Assembly (NCBI GenBank): GCA_033026295.1
Contig: CM065173.1
Location: 6,737,517 to 6,801,516, forward strand
Source: Channa striata
Taxonomy: Eukaryota; Chordata; Actinopteri; Anabantiformes; Channidae
Length of the DNA: 64,000 nucleotides
Direction: 5' to 3'
The position numbers were made by a program, and so were the translations under genes. The stretch's first letter is position 1, and every line of letters starts with the position of its first letter. This document shows positions 52,101-64,000 of the stretch, one piece after another. The notes under the pieces were generated by a model. That model was not told the origin of the DNA, did not search any database, and saw nothing but the letters and a program-made list of their open reading frames with translations.

Positions 52101-53539
52101 AAACGGAGCGAACCCGACATTGTCGCGGTTTAAGGCCGACCTTGGTCATACAGGACCTGTCAAAGTCTGGAATCGCTCAGGCTTCAGGCAGTGTTTGTTG
52201 TCCATTTCTGTGGCCAGGATAAACCAAACCTGATGGGTTTACCAACTTCACTTTGACATTGTCAAGTAAAGCTCTTTTAAAGCAAGTATTATGTCAGGAA
52301 GCGTCTTAGCTGTTACTGGTCGTGTCGTAATTATAAAATACAGAGTCTGTGTGTGTGTGTCTTGGGTGAGCAATGAGTGACCCTGTTTGTCCCGGGGGTT
52401 GGACCCGTTACACAGACACAGCTGTTACCCTTCATACTGGGTGATGTACTTTTTTGACCCTCAAAGGTGCACGTAGTTACAAAGGGGGGACACTGGGCCT
52501 CCCTACCTGGAGGACAATAACCGACTCCTGCTGACCAGTCCCCCTTTGTGTGTTCGGCGGATGATTTCTGTGCAGTGAATCCATGCGGAGCTGATGGCGG
52601 CGGGTTTTACCACAATAGACGGATGCAAATGTAAACAAAGATCATTTGGTTGAATGCTTGTGCACAGCCGTCCTCAGACTGTTTAATAGAAGAGCTACAG
52701 TACATGCATGAATTAAATATACAGTATAACACTACATCTGTTTTAGATGTGATTATCAGTGATGAAGGACACACTCACAGTAAAAGTCAGTAAATCAGAA
52801 ACACTTTCATAACTGCTGCTGCTATTTTCAAACTGCATGTACAAAACGAATGATCCCAGCCACAATAATGCTTCAGAAATCTAACTTAAGCCACTATTAT
52901 ACCAATATTTTTGCTTAATAACTCTGAAAACAGCCATTTATGAGCTAAGCCCACGCTCCCAGTTACTGACAGGAGGCTCTGTGCAGTTATACTACTTAAC
53001 AAAGATTAAGTGTGTGTGTGCAGTAAGTCCATAAATAAATCTAACTAAACATCTGATTTGAACCCAAGGTAAAATATTATGAAATGCATTAGTGTCACGC
53101 AGATTCAAACAATATTTGCAATATTCATGAAATGTCTTCCTTGCCCATACCCTCGTCTGTCTGTGATATGCAGATCACAGATTCTTTATTCGTAATTTTA
53201 TAATACAATGTTTGAACACTTAAAACGCTTGTTTAAAGTCAACCTAAGGCTAAATTGTTCTGTGTAAGTCATCTCTTGTCAGCGTTGACCTCTAACTGGC
53301 TTTGATACTGTGCAGCTTTTCAAAAAGCTCAGTGCACTTTCACTTGTTGCTGTGTCTCTGTGTATCTGCATGGAACTGGTGGCAGAAAGACACAGGGAAC
53401 AAATGTGCCCTCAATCAGTAACCACATTAAACTGGTCAGGAAGGATTTTCACTTCCTAATTGAATTGACTTGTTGTGTGGGCTGCTGCCTCGCTAACTTC
53501 ACCGTCTCTTCTCTTGTGTTTGTGCCTCAGTCTGTCTCA

Positions 53540-53540
<1 letters not shown>

Positions 53541-53574
<34 letters not shown>
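53541..53574. repeat. CA microsatellite
   Basis: An uninterrupted (CA)n tract of about 34 bases, seen directly. Confidence 0.95.
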
Positions 53575-53578
<4 letters not shown>

Positions 53579-56234
53579 GCACAACTCTGTCAACTCTGTT
53601 AAGATGAAAGGCTGCAATTAACATAAACAGTATAGATGGATATGACCTAAAGTCAGCAGAAAGAATCTATATGTGTGTGAGGCCTAACGTCCCAACGTGG
53701 TGCGCACATAGACTAGAATGTCACATTCTTTAAAATTAATGAATGTTATACATTCATTCATTTTCATGGTAAGAACTTTACATGATCAGCCGGAAAACTG
53801 TTTGTGAGTATTGTCAGGTTGAATGCAAACAGAGTACAGTTTAAATTATAACCAAGCAAATTAAAAAGTCTAAACACAGCTAATGAATATTTCAAAGGTC
53901 AGACAAATTGAAAAAGAGGGCCAATGGTGTGTCTAACACATTCCGTTACCATCTAAACGTTGAGCTGTGCATCATATTTGCTGCTAATCACAAGAAGAAA
54001 TGATAGAAAAACAGTTCTGAAGGCCTCTTTATGGCTTTGGATTGAATCGCATGTATTCTTTTATAGCAGCGTAGCACCGTGTCTGCATGTAATGGACATG
54101 GAGGATTTACAGTAGATAAAGCCGTCAGTGTGCAGGTGTCGTAACCCGTTCGTCACACAAAGTCTGAATCTGTCTGCTGCTGTTGTACAAATCTGGTCAT
54201 TTTCTTGATTAGTGCTGAAACAAGTTCAAATGTAGGTCTGAAGTGTTTTGTTCCTTTATCGTTTAACTGGTTCAAATTCCCACAATATCATTATGTCTAT
54301 GCTGTTTTTTTCAAACTTCTATGATTAATAATATTTTCCAGAAATTAGTGGTGGGCTTTACACACATGATTCAGAACTTCTACACACTTGAAAACTTTTT
54401 TGATATGTGATCTGTGACCTGTACAATAATCCGCAAGCAGATGTGTCATCGCCACCGCCTACACTTACCAAAGTAAGTGCTGTTTCCATCAGCCACAGCT
54501 ACAGCCTCAGTGGTCACGAGTTTGAAAGTTCGCCTGCGACATATTTAAAGTTTGAAATTGTTTTTTTTTTTTTAATCAAGGTATTTTGTTGGCAATATTG
54601 AGTGTTGCTATGGGTAACGTTGCAGGCAGTGAGGATAGCACGACTGACTGGAAATGAAACAACTTCAGGTCACGTCGTCTGTTGCCTCTAATAAAGTGCA
54701 TATATGATTTTTTTCTATTTTTATGATGACAAAAATCTGTTTGTCTTTTCTGTCTTTTTTTTCATTCCCCAGCACAAATATGCACACACACATATTCTGT
54801 CTCTCTGAGGTTTCACTCATGATTACCCCTCGTCTGCCGATGGCGGCCTGTTTATTTTCTCCTTTCGGAGCATCTTGTAAATACGATGGTATTTCCCCTC
54901 GTCTCCTGGGACTTCAAGCTGCATAGGCATAATTTTCCTTTTAATGGGGTGAAAATTGCAAAGGAGAAAATGGAACCGTGTGTAGATGTTGATTGTGGGG
55001 GCTGTGATGGTCCACATACCTAAATTTTAAAATAAGTCCGTGCCTTCCAGTATGGCCACTTCAAAGGGGATTCAAATCAGTGTCACTTTGTCACTGTGAA
55101 AGAAACTGCAAGAGGTGGCTTGTCATAAAAATCCAAATGACAAAAGGTCCACAGCCGGGTTATAGCTGGTAATGTAAAATGTAAATGTACTACTCAAAAA
55201 GAAACATGCAAAGTATAAACTGTTTCAGTCCAAAAGCTTCAAGAAAATCAAAGACGTTGTGAACACAGTCAGAGATTGTGTCTGACTAGAGTTAATTCCT
55301 GTCACATTGTCTTCTTCAGCATTTGGAATCTGTTCAGTTGTCCTGGAGATGCACCCACTTGTTTGTGTTTATTTGGACATCATCTCCATGACAACCGAGG
55401 GAATTCCATCTGCCAATTACAACTCTGTGGCTCAATAACGAGCCCCAGAAAATCCTAGTAAATGGAACTTAAGTTTATATTGTTTTGCCAAACGAATGCA
55501 AGATGAATTTTGATGCTTATCAGAATAAGTTATGTGGTGGCTTCCGAAAGTACCTCTGTTCCACACTTTACTCTGTGGAATTAATTTCAAATGGATTTTA
55601 CCATTTTACTAGTACACATACTATAGGCTTCAATAGTGAAAATATGTTTAAATGTAAATAATATTATACTCAGCAATTACTGCTTTGTGATTTACAACTA
55701 ATCTCCTTTTCACATTTAATCTAAATTTCAATTTTACTAATGGCTCATAGCATTTCTCGCTCTAGAGTTGGAACAGATGGACTGATCAACAGTCTGACAT
55801 CCGCACTAACAGGTCAACAAGACTGGAGACAGTTCAAACCCCCTCACTAGGCAGCAGACATCCGGGGCATCGACGGCACATGTCCGAGTGTTTGTTTTAC
55901 AGATGCTCCCAGAATCGAATGCATGAACTCTTCGAATAGAAGTTACGATGTAAATGTGGTTGGTTCACCCACAGCATCAGCTCAGCTCTTATCTTCCCAC
56001 ACAGATCGTGGATGCGAAACCCGTTGGCACGTCTTGGCACAGTTCATCAGTATGTCCATATGTCAGATTTGGTTCAACACAGTTTTCTTTTGCTGTCACT
56101 TCTCATAGTGGGGACCGATGTCCTAACGTCTTGGTCCGACTTACACAGGATTAAACTTTAACTCGGTGCCCCTTTAATGATACATTTGCAACTTCAGAAT
56201 ATTTTTATATTTAATCTTCAAAACAGAATTTCTG

Positions 56235-56345
56235 TTTCTGAGTTTCCTCAGGGTACTCCAGTTTTCCTCCCACAGTCCAAAGACATGTTCTCACCCAATG
56301 ACAGTTTACATAGGCTTCCTTTTTTGGCGTATGTTGAGATGTGCT
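56235..56345 (-). repeat. Dispersed repeat fragment
   Basis: TCAGGGTACTCCAGTTTTCC then TCCCACAGTCCAAAGACATG is the reverse orientation of the family at 57.06-57.4 kb (whose + strand has GGACCGTGGGAGGAACCC). Confidence 0.65.
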
Positions 56346-56949
56346 ATTAGTGTATTGTCTAGACACAAATGTCTCACCGGTTTAAACTTGTTGTTTTCTT
56401 GGAGATTTCTTTGAGAGATTTTGTTTAAAATGTCTCTGTCTTATCCAAGCAGATGCGTGATAAGACAGTGGAGTTATCTGGTGGACATGATAAAAATTTG
56501 TCATGGGCATAGCAATGACAGGAAAGACTGTGTGAGAGAATTATACAAACCAGGGATGTGGTACAGATGGAAAAAGAAAAGGAATGAGACCTGAGACCTG
56601 AGCCCTTTAGCACACTGGTGGAGGCAGTGACAGTTAGAAACCTCCCCCCAAAACATCCAAATAAGCAAGACCCAAGTCAGGAGAATCTGGTGGTTGACAG
56701 GGTCAACAGTTGGAGGTAGATGGAGAACGATTAGATGAAGGATGGAAGATGGTGGTAGAATGATCACCCCTGTAGCCAGACTTGGTTGACATTGAGGAGG
56801 TTGTTCAGAGGAAGAAAAGCTGAGATTTGATCAAAGACTGTTCCAGTGTGTTGAGTGTCACTGACAAGATCAGGCATGAGGAGTTTTTCTTCTCCACTGT
56901 TGCCTATTTGATTAAGGTTGATTTGTCGGGTTTTGTCTATATATCTTTA

Positions 56950-57030
56950 TAGTCTTGACTTTATTGTGTAAAGTGCCTTGAGATGACCTTGTTATGAATT
57001 GGCGACATATGAATAAAGTTGAATTGAATC
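56950..57030 (-). repeat. Dispersed repeat fragment, inverted
   Basis: The reverse complement reads ATTCAATTCAACTTTATTCA then TATGTCGCCAATTCATAACA and AGGTCATCTCAAGGCACTTT. It is the same head sequence as 49113-49172 and 28640, in the opposite orientation. Confidence 0.75.
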
Positions 57031-57061
57031 CCCAGTTACTCTTGCCTTCAAAAATTATATG

Positions 57062-57396
57062 ACACAACATCCATCCATTTGTTTCCTCATATCCTCTTTA
57101 GGGTCCTCACACCTATCACAGCTCTCATTAGGTGGGAGGTGGGTCCACCCTGGACAGGTCTCCAGTCTATTTCAGGACCAACACAGAGAGACATACACAG
57201 ACAGACAACCATTCACATCTACAGGCAATTATGTGACCAATGCATGTCTCTGGACCGTGGGAGGAACCCCACACATGCACGGGGAGAACACGCAAACCCC
57301 ACACACGGAGGCTGCAGCCGGCCAGGGATTCAAACTTGGAACTGTTTAGCTGTGAGGCAGCAAGGTTAACCACTCCACCACCACGCTGCCCAGGCG
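57062..57396 (+). repeat. Dispersed teleost repeat, long copy
   Basis: It contains GTCTATTTCAGGACCAACAC, AACCATTCACATCTACAGGC, CTCTGGACCGTGGGAGGAAC, GGGGAGAACACGCAAACCCC, GGGATTCAAACTTGGAACTG and TTAACCACTCCACCACCACG. These are the ordered phrases of one of the commonest fish repeats. Overlapping open frames on both strands here are repeat frames, not genes. Confidence 0.8.
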
Positions 57397-57646
57397 GCGT
57401 AACAAACAGATAAGAAACCTCTACTGCACATGCCGAGAATGAACACATCTGTGCCTCATGAGGAGCTACACTGAGCCCGAAATGAACATTAAACATTATT
57501 GTCGGGTTTTATTAATAACAACCATGTGGGAGTTTATTTCTTCTGATTCATGGCTGAGAAATAGGCGACTTAATGCCTTCACACAGCTCTGTGGGACACC
57601 TTGAAAAAGGCCTGAATATGTACATGAATGCAAGTACGGCTCAAAG

Positions 57647-57649
<3 letters not shown>

Positions 57650-57680
<31 letters not shown>
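57650..57680. repeat. CA microsatellite
   Basis: A (CA)n tract of about 31 bases, seen directly. Confidence 0.95.
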
Positions 57681-57683
<3 letters not shown>

Positions 57684-57810
57684 GTGATTTCTTTTCATCC
57701 CTGTCATGTAAGTACTTAGAGGAGGAATGTTGCGTTGCAGGCATCAGTCACCCAGAAATAATCAAACCTTTTATCTACTGAAAGCCAGCAGTACACTGAT
57801 CTCATTCCTG

Positions 57811-57834
57811 AACACACACACACACACACACACA
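57811..57834. repeat. CA microsatellite
   Basis: A (CA)n tract of about 24 bases, seen directly. Confidence 0.95.
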
Positions 57835-59754
57835 AACAATTGTTCTTTTACCTTGAAGCTTAGGTTGCGCTACGTGTGTATTATTAGAGAAACAATCATG
57901 CTTAAGGAGTCAGCTTCCACACTTTAGTGTGCGTGCACCCTCAAGTTGCACAGTATGGAAGCACATATATACATATATATGTGTGTGTGTTCATCTCCCC
58001 TCAGACCAGCCTGCCTGCCCACTTCACCCTCATGCCTCAGTGCTTGTGTCCAGGCTAAAGCCAATTTACATGTTCAAAGTCAAACGGAGCAGCAAAAAAA
58101 AAAATAAGGCCTCCAGTGAGAATAAACCTCATTGTGCTCAGTGTTCGTTTTCATTTGTCAATCAATGACTCTTGTTTGTTTACCACAACGATGTTGTACG
58201 TGGTACGAACCTCTGCTTTCATGCAAAACATCTGGATTTGTGATGCTGCTGAGCTCTTTCAGCTCATACAGAGAGGCGTTAGTCATGAATCTGAAGCAAC
58301 GTAGCTGCTGTCCCGTGCAAAGGTAATGGATGATGCCGTGCACTCGTTTAGAGCTGGTGTAGGTCAATTAAGAATGTGGCGCTAAAGAAGAAGTCAGTCA
58401 GAGGTGAAGGTTCCACTGTAGGTGCAATGCTTGCATGTCTTTTCTGTGTGGAAACCATGTTGACTGTGTCTCCATTATCAGTAAAAGGTCCAATACCGAT
58501 TAGGCTGTTTTCTCACACAAATAGCTCCGGGTCCATCGCATTTGCTGCATTCAATTGCATCCGTTGAGGACTCGAGTCAGATTGAGCCTCCACAGCCCAC
58601 GCAACTCAAAAGCTCTTAACGAGAAAGAAGAAAGGGAAGGGAAAACACATGAAGTAACGGGTTGGTACTCTGATGCAGTGGCCCGGCATGAACCCAGGGA
58701 GGCCCTGCCACCGTTATGATGGACTCCATCTCCCTCTCTGGCACTAGGCTTGAAATTGCAGATGGTATCAGTGTGGCAGAAAAGTGAACGAAGGCAGCCA
58801 GTGAGGCTTTGCAAAGGGAGCGAATGCCACACGCCTTGGCGCCATTAGATCCTTATGAGGGAAGCTGGTAGGGACGATGGAGAAGGTTGTGGCCTTCCGT
58901 ATGCTGATCGGCAGAGCAGCTGCTCAGAGGAGTTGTTCCGTGGACAGCGCGCTGGACTCTGAGCTGCTCTGAATTCTCACCTTTTTTATTTCGTTTTGTG
59001 CAGATCAAAATATCTCACACTCACAGCTGCTTTTCAAGCTTCCCGTTAAGGGTTGCCTCTGTCTCTGATCTTCTACATGCGACCAGCCTCTTGTGAATCT
59101 GTAAAGCTCTGCTGTGACTGGACAGTTGTTTGTGATGTATCTGTCACCACTGTGACACTTTAGTGTCACGTTACCTTGTTCAATCACTTTGCAGAGAAGC
59201 TGGAGACTGTGACAGCTTCTTCTGGGGTGTTTAAAATTCCTTCACGTAGTGCGGTGGAGTAGTAAACAAATCGATGCTTTGGTTTACACTGGAATCAAGA
59301 TGATTGTGATTATATCTCGTCTGGCTGTTGCTCGCACTGCGTCAGAGGATATTTGCATAAACTTCAATCTTCCTCAGCTTTTCCCTGCAGCGTAGCTGGG
59401 TGCGTTTTTGCTCTTTGGGTCTGCTGAGCTTACCGGGGGGTGCAGGTCTGCAAGGCTAGCAGCTGTCACTCTACAGCTTCCTGCATCTGTGTGTGTGATG
59501 TGCAGTTTGGAGGCTTACAAGGACAGTCTGATGTCCAGAGGGCAGTTCATGAACACAACATTAGCCAAATTTTCTAGCATCACTGGGATTTGGAAATAAT
59601 AAATAGATCTTTCACCATCTCGGGTGACTGTAAAACAGAGGCCTTCCCTCGGAGGAGAGACCCCAAATTCACAGAGCTGAGGAGGCTGTACGCAATCACG
59701 CAAGGTGGTTAGTGCTGCTGCACAGTCCAAACCCATGTGTATTAGGTTAATTGG

Positions 59755-59925
59755 TGATTAAATTACACCAGTGAATGATTGTCTGTCTTTACTGTATCTC
59801 TGAGTTGGCCCTGGAGTGGAGACCGGACCCTGCCTCTCACCCCTTGAGAACTGGGATAGACTCCAGCCCCCCGGGACCAAAACAGCCTAAATGGTTACAG
59901 ATAATGGATGGATGGATAATATTCT
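59755..59925 (+). repeat. Dispersed teleost repeat
   Basis: TGTATCTCTGAGTTGGCCCT, CCTGCCTCTCACCCCTTGAG, AACTGGGATAGACTCCAGCC and GGTTACAGATAATGGATGGA with a GGAT end are phrases of an abundant fish repeat usually ending in ATGGATGGATGG. Confidence 0.75.
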
Positions 59926-61754
59926 GCCCTGGTGTGTAATTTAAATCTGCTGCTGCAGCGCTTGAGTTTCTCCTTCATGGGATCAATAAAGTGTAATATA
60001 ATAAACAGCTGGCGGGTCTCATCCTCTAGTTGGATGCCATCAGACCACTGCAGGGCACAAGAGATGCAACAAGATGATGTAATTAAGAAAGGTGCCAGTC
60101 AAAGCTGAAATAGTGGCTGTGGTGCCTGTACAAACATGAAGCTGCAGGAGCCATTCTGATCAATATGACTTATGAAACATGAATTCATGCAGCTCTCCAC
60201 GCCTTACAGCCGCTGCACGCTCCATTTTTAGGAAAACTCTGAAGTAAAGATACAAAAACTTGCTCGCGTCACACTCGTAACCCTGCCACCTCCTTCCCTC
60301 TGACCACATACGAAACATAGATGCAGCATTTCACTTCACCTCGCTGTTTGTCCTGGTGGACACTGAGTTCCTGAGGCCCCGGCTGAAAATCTCCCTGCTT
60401 CCCGTAATGCTTTCTGACATGGAGCAGGGAGAAGAAGCGAACAAGCCTTTAAGATATAATCCCATGAAAGGCCACCTTTCTGATTCCTTCAGGATGAAGT
60501 TAGCACTGCAAACATTAAGCTGATCTTTGTAAATTCTTTTGCCCTTGAACAGTCAGAACTTCTTGGCTTCTGTGCCTGAATTACTTGCTACCTTATTCTT
60601 GAGCGAGTGCTGCGCTTGCACATCCCGACTTTTCTAACTTTACAAACGTTTCACACGGGTCAAAAGGTCTCAAACATTAAATCTTTCTGAACTTTGGATG
60701 AAAGTATTTTCTGTCCTTCCTCCTTTTTGCCTTCTCCTCTCCTCACCTTTTCCTCTTCCAACCCCCCCTCAGAGAAAACGCTGCTCGATGTTGCTGTAAT
60801 TGAGGTGATGACACCCACCTGCTGTTATTGGTTTTCGCTACCTGTGCACATTTTGGACTTTCTGGTTGCAAACAAATCTTCCTTCAATGACAGAGGAGAG
60901 CAAACATTTATGGCATTATGTGTAATGTTTTTTCTTTCTGGGAAAATCTCTGACTGAAAAAAAAGTCATGCTGCTCTTACCAAGCTGCATATTGTCTTTA
61001 TTGAGTAAACTTTTCTCGTGGGTGTAAACTTTGAATAATTTTTGCATAAAATTCTCTTCTCTCCCTTTCGTTCAAGTCATCTCGCTGAGTAATCTTTTTT
61101 CTATAATAATTTTTTGTCTTTTATTCACATCCATCCTTCGTTCACACCCCCACCCTCCCCTCCTCGCATCAGCATCTCAGTGGGTTGTGAGCTCCTGTTT
61201 CCTACTTGGGTGTTTTTGCCTCAAGTGGTTTCTGTCTGAAACTGGCTACTTGTTGTCTTGGTGTGAGGCAACTTGGACAGAAATGGACTCCTGCCACAAA
61301 GGAAGGAAGAGGTGGAATAAAGGGAGAAAGCTTCCTGATTGTGATGATCAGTCAGCATACTCCAGACAGAGAAACTCTGGATGGGAGTATGTGATTGGAG
61401 GAAATAGAGAAGAGGAAGTAACCTGAAGAGGGAGATGTTGGCAGATGTTGGACGTGAACGACACTTCGACACAAGAAAATCAGTGGATAAAAAAGATGCA
61501 TGTGCAAGTGCCTGTGTTAACTTTAGATTAATAAACCCTGCATTGAAAAGTTAATGTGCACCTGCCACATTCAGCGCAATTATCCAGTTATAACAGTGGG
61601 AAGGGACAAGCTGCAAAACTGATCACCCAGGGGTTAATCACTACATGTACTATGTAAGTAGTACATGCAAGTGGCCTGCGTTACATAATATTATCCACTG
61701 TAAAGTCTCTGGCAGCTCCTAAGTGCAAAACGCATAATTCTTGTACAAAAATGT

Positions 61755-62165
61755 TGTACTTTGCAAATACAGGCCACCACTTAAGAGAAATCCATGTCAT
61801 ATTTGGGATCCTGGTCCCAGAGATTTGCTCCCATACAGCCACATGGCATTAGTGAGGGCAACACTGAGGTCGGCTTCACAGTTGGAGCTCCACTTCATCC
61901 CAGAAGAGTTGGGGGTGGGGATGAGGTCTGGACAACAGCCAAGTTCCTTCCCACCAAATTATTAAAATCATTTCTTTATGGTCCAAGCTTTGTGCAAAGC
62001 AGGATCTTCTTCAAGCTGAAGTCTTGTGCAGAGCTGGAATCCTCTTTTTTACACTATAACCGTAAATATGCTGTAGAATTAACGTCTCCGACCACCATCT
62101 GGTTTATCCAACATGACCAGGTGGCGGTGTCTCGTTTGGCCAATTTGGTAAAATAAATGTAGGAG
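61755..62165 (-). mobile_element. Tc1-like transposon remnant
   Basis: On the + strand ATTTGGGATCCTGGTCCCAG, ATTTGCTCCCATACAGCCAC, GAGGTCTGGACAACAGCCAA and GTTCCTTCCCACCAAATTAT match in order the antisense of the 3' transposase region of a common fish Tc1-like element (on the minus strand the last two blocks cover the LDWPAQSPDLNP area). Stops and indels throughout show an old inactive copy. Confidence 0.7.
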
Positions 62166-64000
62166 AAATACTTCAGGTGGACCTCAATGAGCCTCACAGT
62201 CCTGCAATCCTCACATTTAGACATTGTGTTGGGAATGGGAGCAAGCAGCTCAAATGGAAGTAGTTAAAGTGGGGTTAAGAAAAACCAAAACATTTTACAC
62301 ATAAAAATGTTCCCTTTGAGTACAACAAATTTATTCTTAGGTCTTTGGGGTGTTTTAAAAATCCTCTGGATAAATACAAAAATTGCACATGATCAGAGTA
62401 AGAACAACGGTCTGGACCTTGAACGTGAAAAGCAGTTTAAAGTCAAACTCCCATTGTTCTCTGTCCACTGTATTAACCTGAGCTAAACGAAGCGAAATTC
62501 AAACTGCCGACTGCATCAAAACAGGGTTCGTTTGCAGAGGTTCATGATGCACTTTAGTCCGAGTTACAGTAAAGTCAGAGTTAATAACGTTTTAGAGTGA
62601 AATTTGTGAGACCCTGATTGTTTGATGCACAATATTTGAGGAGAAAGTGTAAAGTCTCTATTGATTGATGATACGAAGCTGAGCCCCTTATAGTTTGATT
62701 TCCAGTCTGTTTGTGATCCTTTCTGTTTATGTGGCGCCCTGTTTTTGTGTGTTGTGGTCATCTGATGCCTGTTGTATTGTGTTTGTTTTGGCGCATTACA
62801 ATATGTGTATGTTTTCTGCCTTTTTTGTGTCTACTTGGGTCCGTCTGTATCAGTTTTGATACAGTATCACCTTTTTTATATTAGTTTCAGGCTATTGCTG
62901 TAAATTTGTGATTCAGTTTTAGTTGCTGTGCATCCCTTTATATTTATTTTGTGCCTATAACTGAGTTTCAAAAAACAAATATGAGCAATAACTTCAGAGG
63001 GTTTAGCTGATGGGCTCCCAGCTTCTTAGGGCCCTGAGCCTGTGCCCGTTAGGCCTGTTCAGTAATCCATCCGTGACTAACGCCAAGCATTTTTCTAATC
63101 ACATTTGTCATTGTTTTTTTAAGGAACAAACCACTTTTAATCATATTTTAGCCCATAATGTTAGAGAAGTAACATTAGACCACTCATAATTCAGTGTTCT
63201 TGCCCAGATGGTTGCGTTTGGAGTGACACGCTGTTTTCACTCAGATGTTTGTAAGAATTCATCCATTTCCAGACCATGTGGATTCAACATTTCAACCATT
63301 TGTGGTGTTTATCTTTCTTTAGTAGGCTACGTTCGTGTTCTGCTAGATATGTCCAACATTTCATTTTTTTTTCTGCAGAACAGCTCCATATGAGGGAATC
63401 AAACCAAAACGTGACCATTCTCATGTCTTTACCGCCTCTCCATCAGAGGAGCGACAGCACGTTCAGAGTCTCACTAAAGGGCACCTCATTAAGATGGATG
63501 TTCGCCACATTGCTGCCCAAAATATGCAGAAATGTTTAGTCTGCTTGTAATCCGAGCCTTCTGTCTCTCTCTCCCCCGGCCTCATTAAACAAATCTCCAT
63601 CCTGTATCCCGCCCTGCCAGTTGGTCTGTTGGCTCAGCTGTGTACAAACAAAACCCGAAGTAAACACAGGATGGATACGGCCACATGTCCAGCTCCAAAA
63701 TTTCATTTGATCCAAATATAAAAATGCTCTGAACGCTAACAGTTTGCAGATTTCTGTGCAACTTTCTGTATGTCAACGTTGCTTTTGGGTGAGTTTGTCA
63801 GTGAGTTTTCAGTTCCCTTATTAAAGCTGCATATGCATGACATCAGGCTTTTTGATGAGACATCAACCAAGATCATTCCTTACATCCTTTCCTCTCATAC
63901 ATGAATTGCTATAGCTTAAAATGAGATCTGCATACACTTTTTAATTTTTATTTAGTATAAATGATATTCTTACACTTCTATATTGCATTTGTAGATACTT

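Larger units (their letters stand above)
47262..64000. other. 3' intron or flank of htr4, no further gene recognised
   Basis: This contains CA repeats (53541, 57650, 57811), several dispersed teleost repeats (49113, 56235, 56950, 57060, 59750) and a Tc1-like remnant (61755-62165). Several strong acceptor-like sites are followed by frames in the right phase for an htr4 tail (48677, 60772, 63378), but none resembles a known 5-HT4 tail. No fbxo38-like gene (the mammalian 3' neighbour) is seen. Confidence 0.6.

Noticed and set aside
57059..57496. Open frames of 96-109 codons on both strands
   Set aside because: They lie within or run on from the long dispersed repeat at 57062-57396.
59004..59050. 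Acceptor-like GTTTTGTGCAG giving a 15-residue phase-compatible tail
   Set aside because: No resemblance to any 5-HT4 tail; a good acceptor sequence alone is common in T-rich intron DNA.
1..64000. CRISPR arrays, bacterial operons, phage or virus genes
   Set aside because: Nothing of this kind is present; spliced genes, SINEs, LINEs and microsatellites show vertebrate nuclear DNA.

Overview
The window is vertebrate genomic DNA, almost certainly from a ray-finned (teleost) fish. The reasons are long AT-rich introns, many CA/TG microsatellites, and degraded copies of repeat families typical of teleosts (L2-type LINEs, tRNA-derived SINEs, Tc1-like transposons). There is no prokaryotic organisation. 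Most open frames longer than 60 codons are chance, repeat or low-complexity frames.

One gene explains the window: the serotonin 5-HT4 receptor gene (htr4), on the + strand. Four core coding exons are clear (6411-6524, 12499-12699, 26064-26217, 30274-30881). A fifth, alternative C-terminal exon lies at 47162-47261 with its stop at 47223-47225. The splice phases (2, 2, 2, 0, 2) join into one open frame of 379 residues plus stop, carrying all seven transmembrane segments and the class A GPCR landmarks. Only the first ~15 residues (extracellular N-terminus) are missing; their exon was not identified and may lie upstream. No promoter or 5' UTR could be assigned.

Layout: 1-6410 is 5' intron or flank with old repeats, including an antisense LINE RT fragment. 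6525-12498 is intron with microsatellites and three minus-strand tRNA-SINEs. 12700-26063 is the largest internal intron, with a Tc1-type MITE and a pair of related hairpin repeats. 26218-30273 is intron with a Tc1-like transposase remnant. 30882-47161 is intron with an L2 LINE fragment, ending in a ~470-base pyrimidine tract before the alternative exon. 47262-64000 is 3' intron or flank with further repeats and a second Tc1 remnant.

The main observation is that the C-terminal exon at 47.2 kb encodes a tail closely resembling the mammalian 5-HT4(e)/(g) tails (ending ...FCNRPVPV). It follows the point where mammalian isoforms diverge (after ...THVL). The donor there (AA|GTAAGT) also contains an in-frame TAA, so intron retention would give a receptor ending in Lys. 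C-terminal variation of htr4 therefore appears to predate the fish-tetrapod split. No clear undescribed system was found; other leads are graded honestly below.
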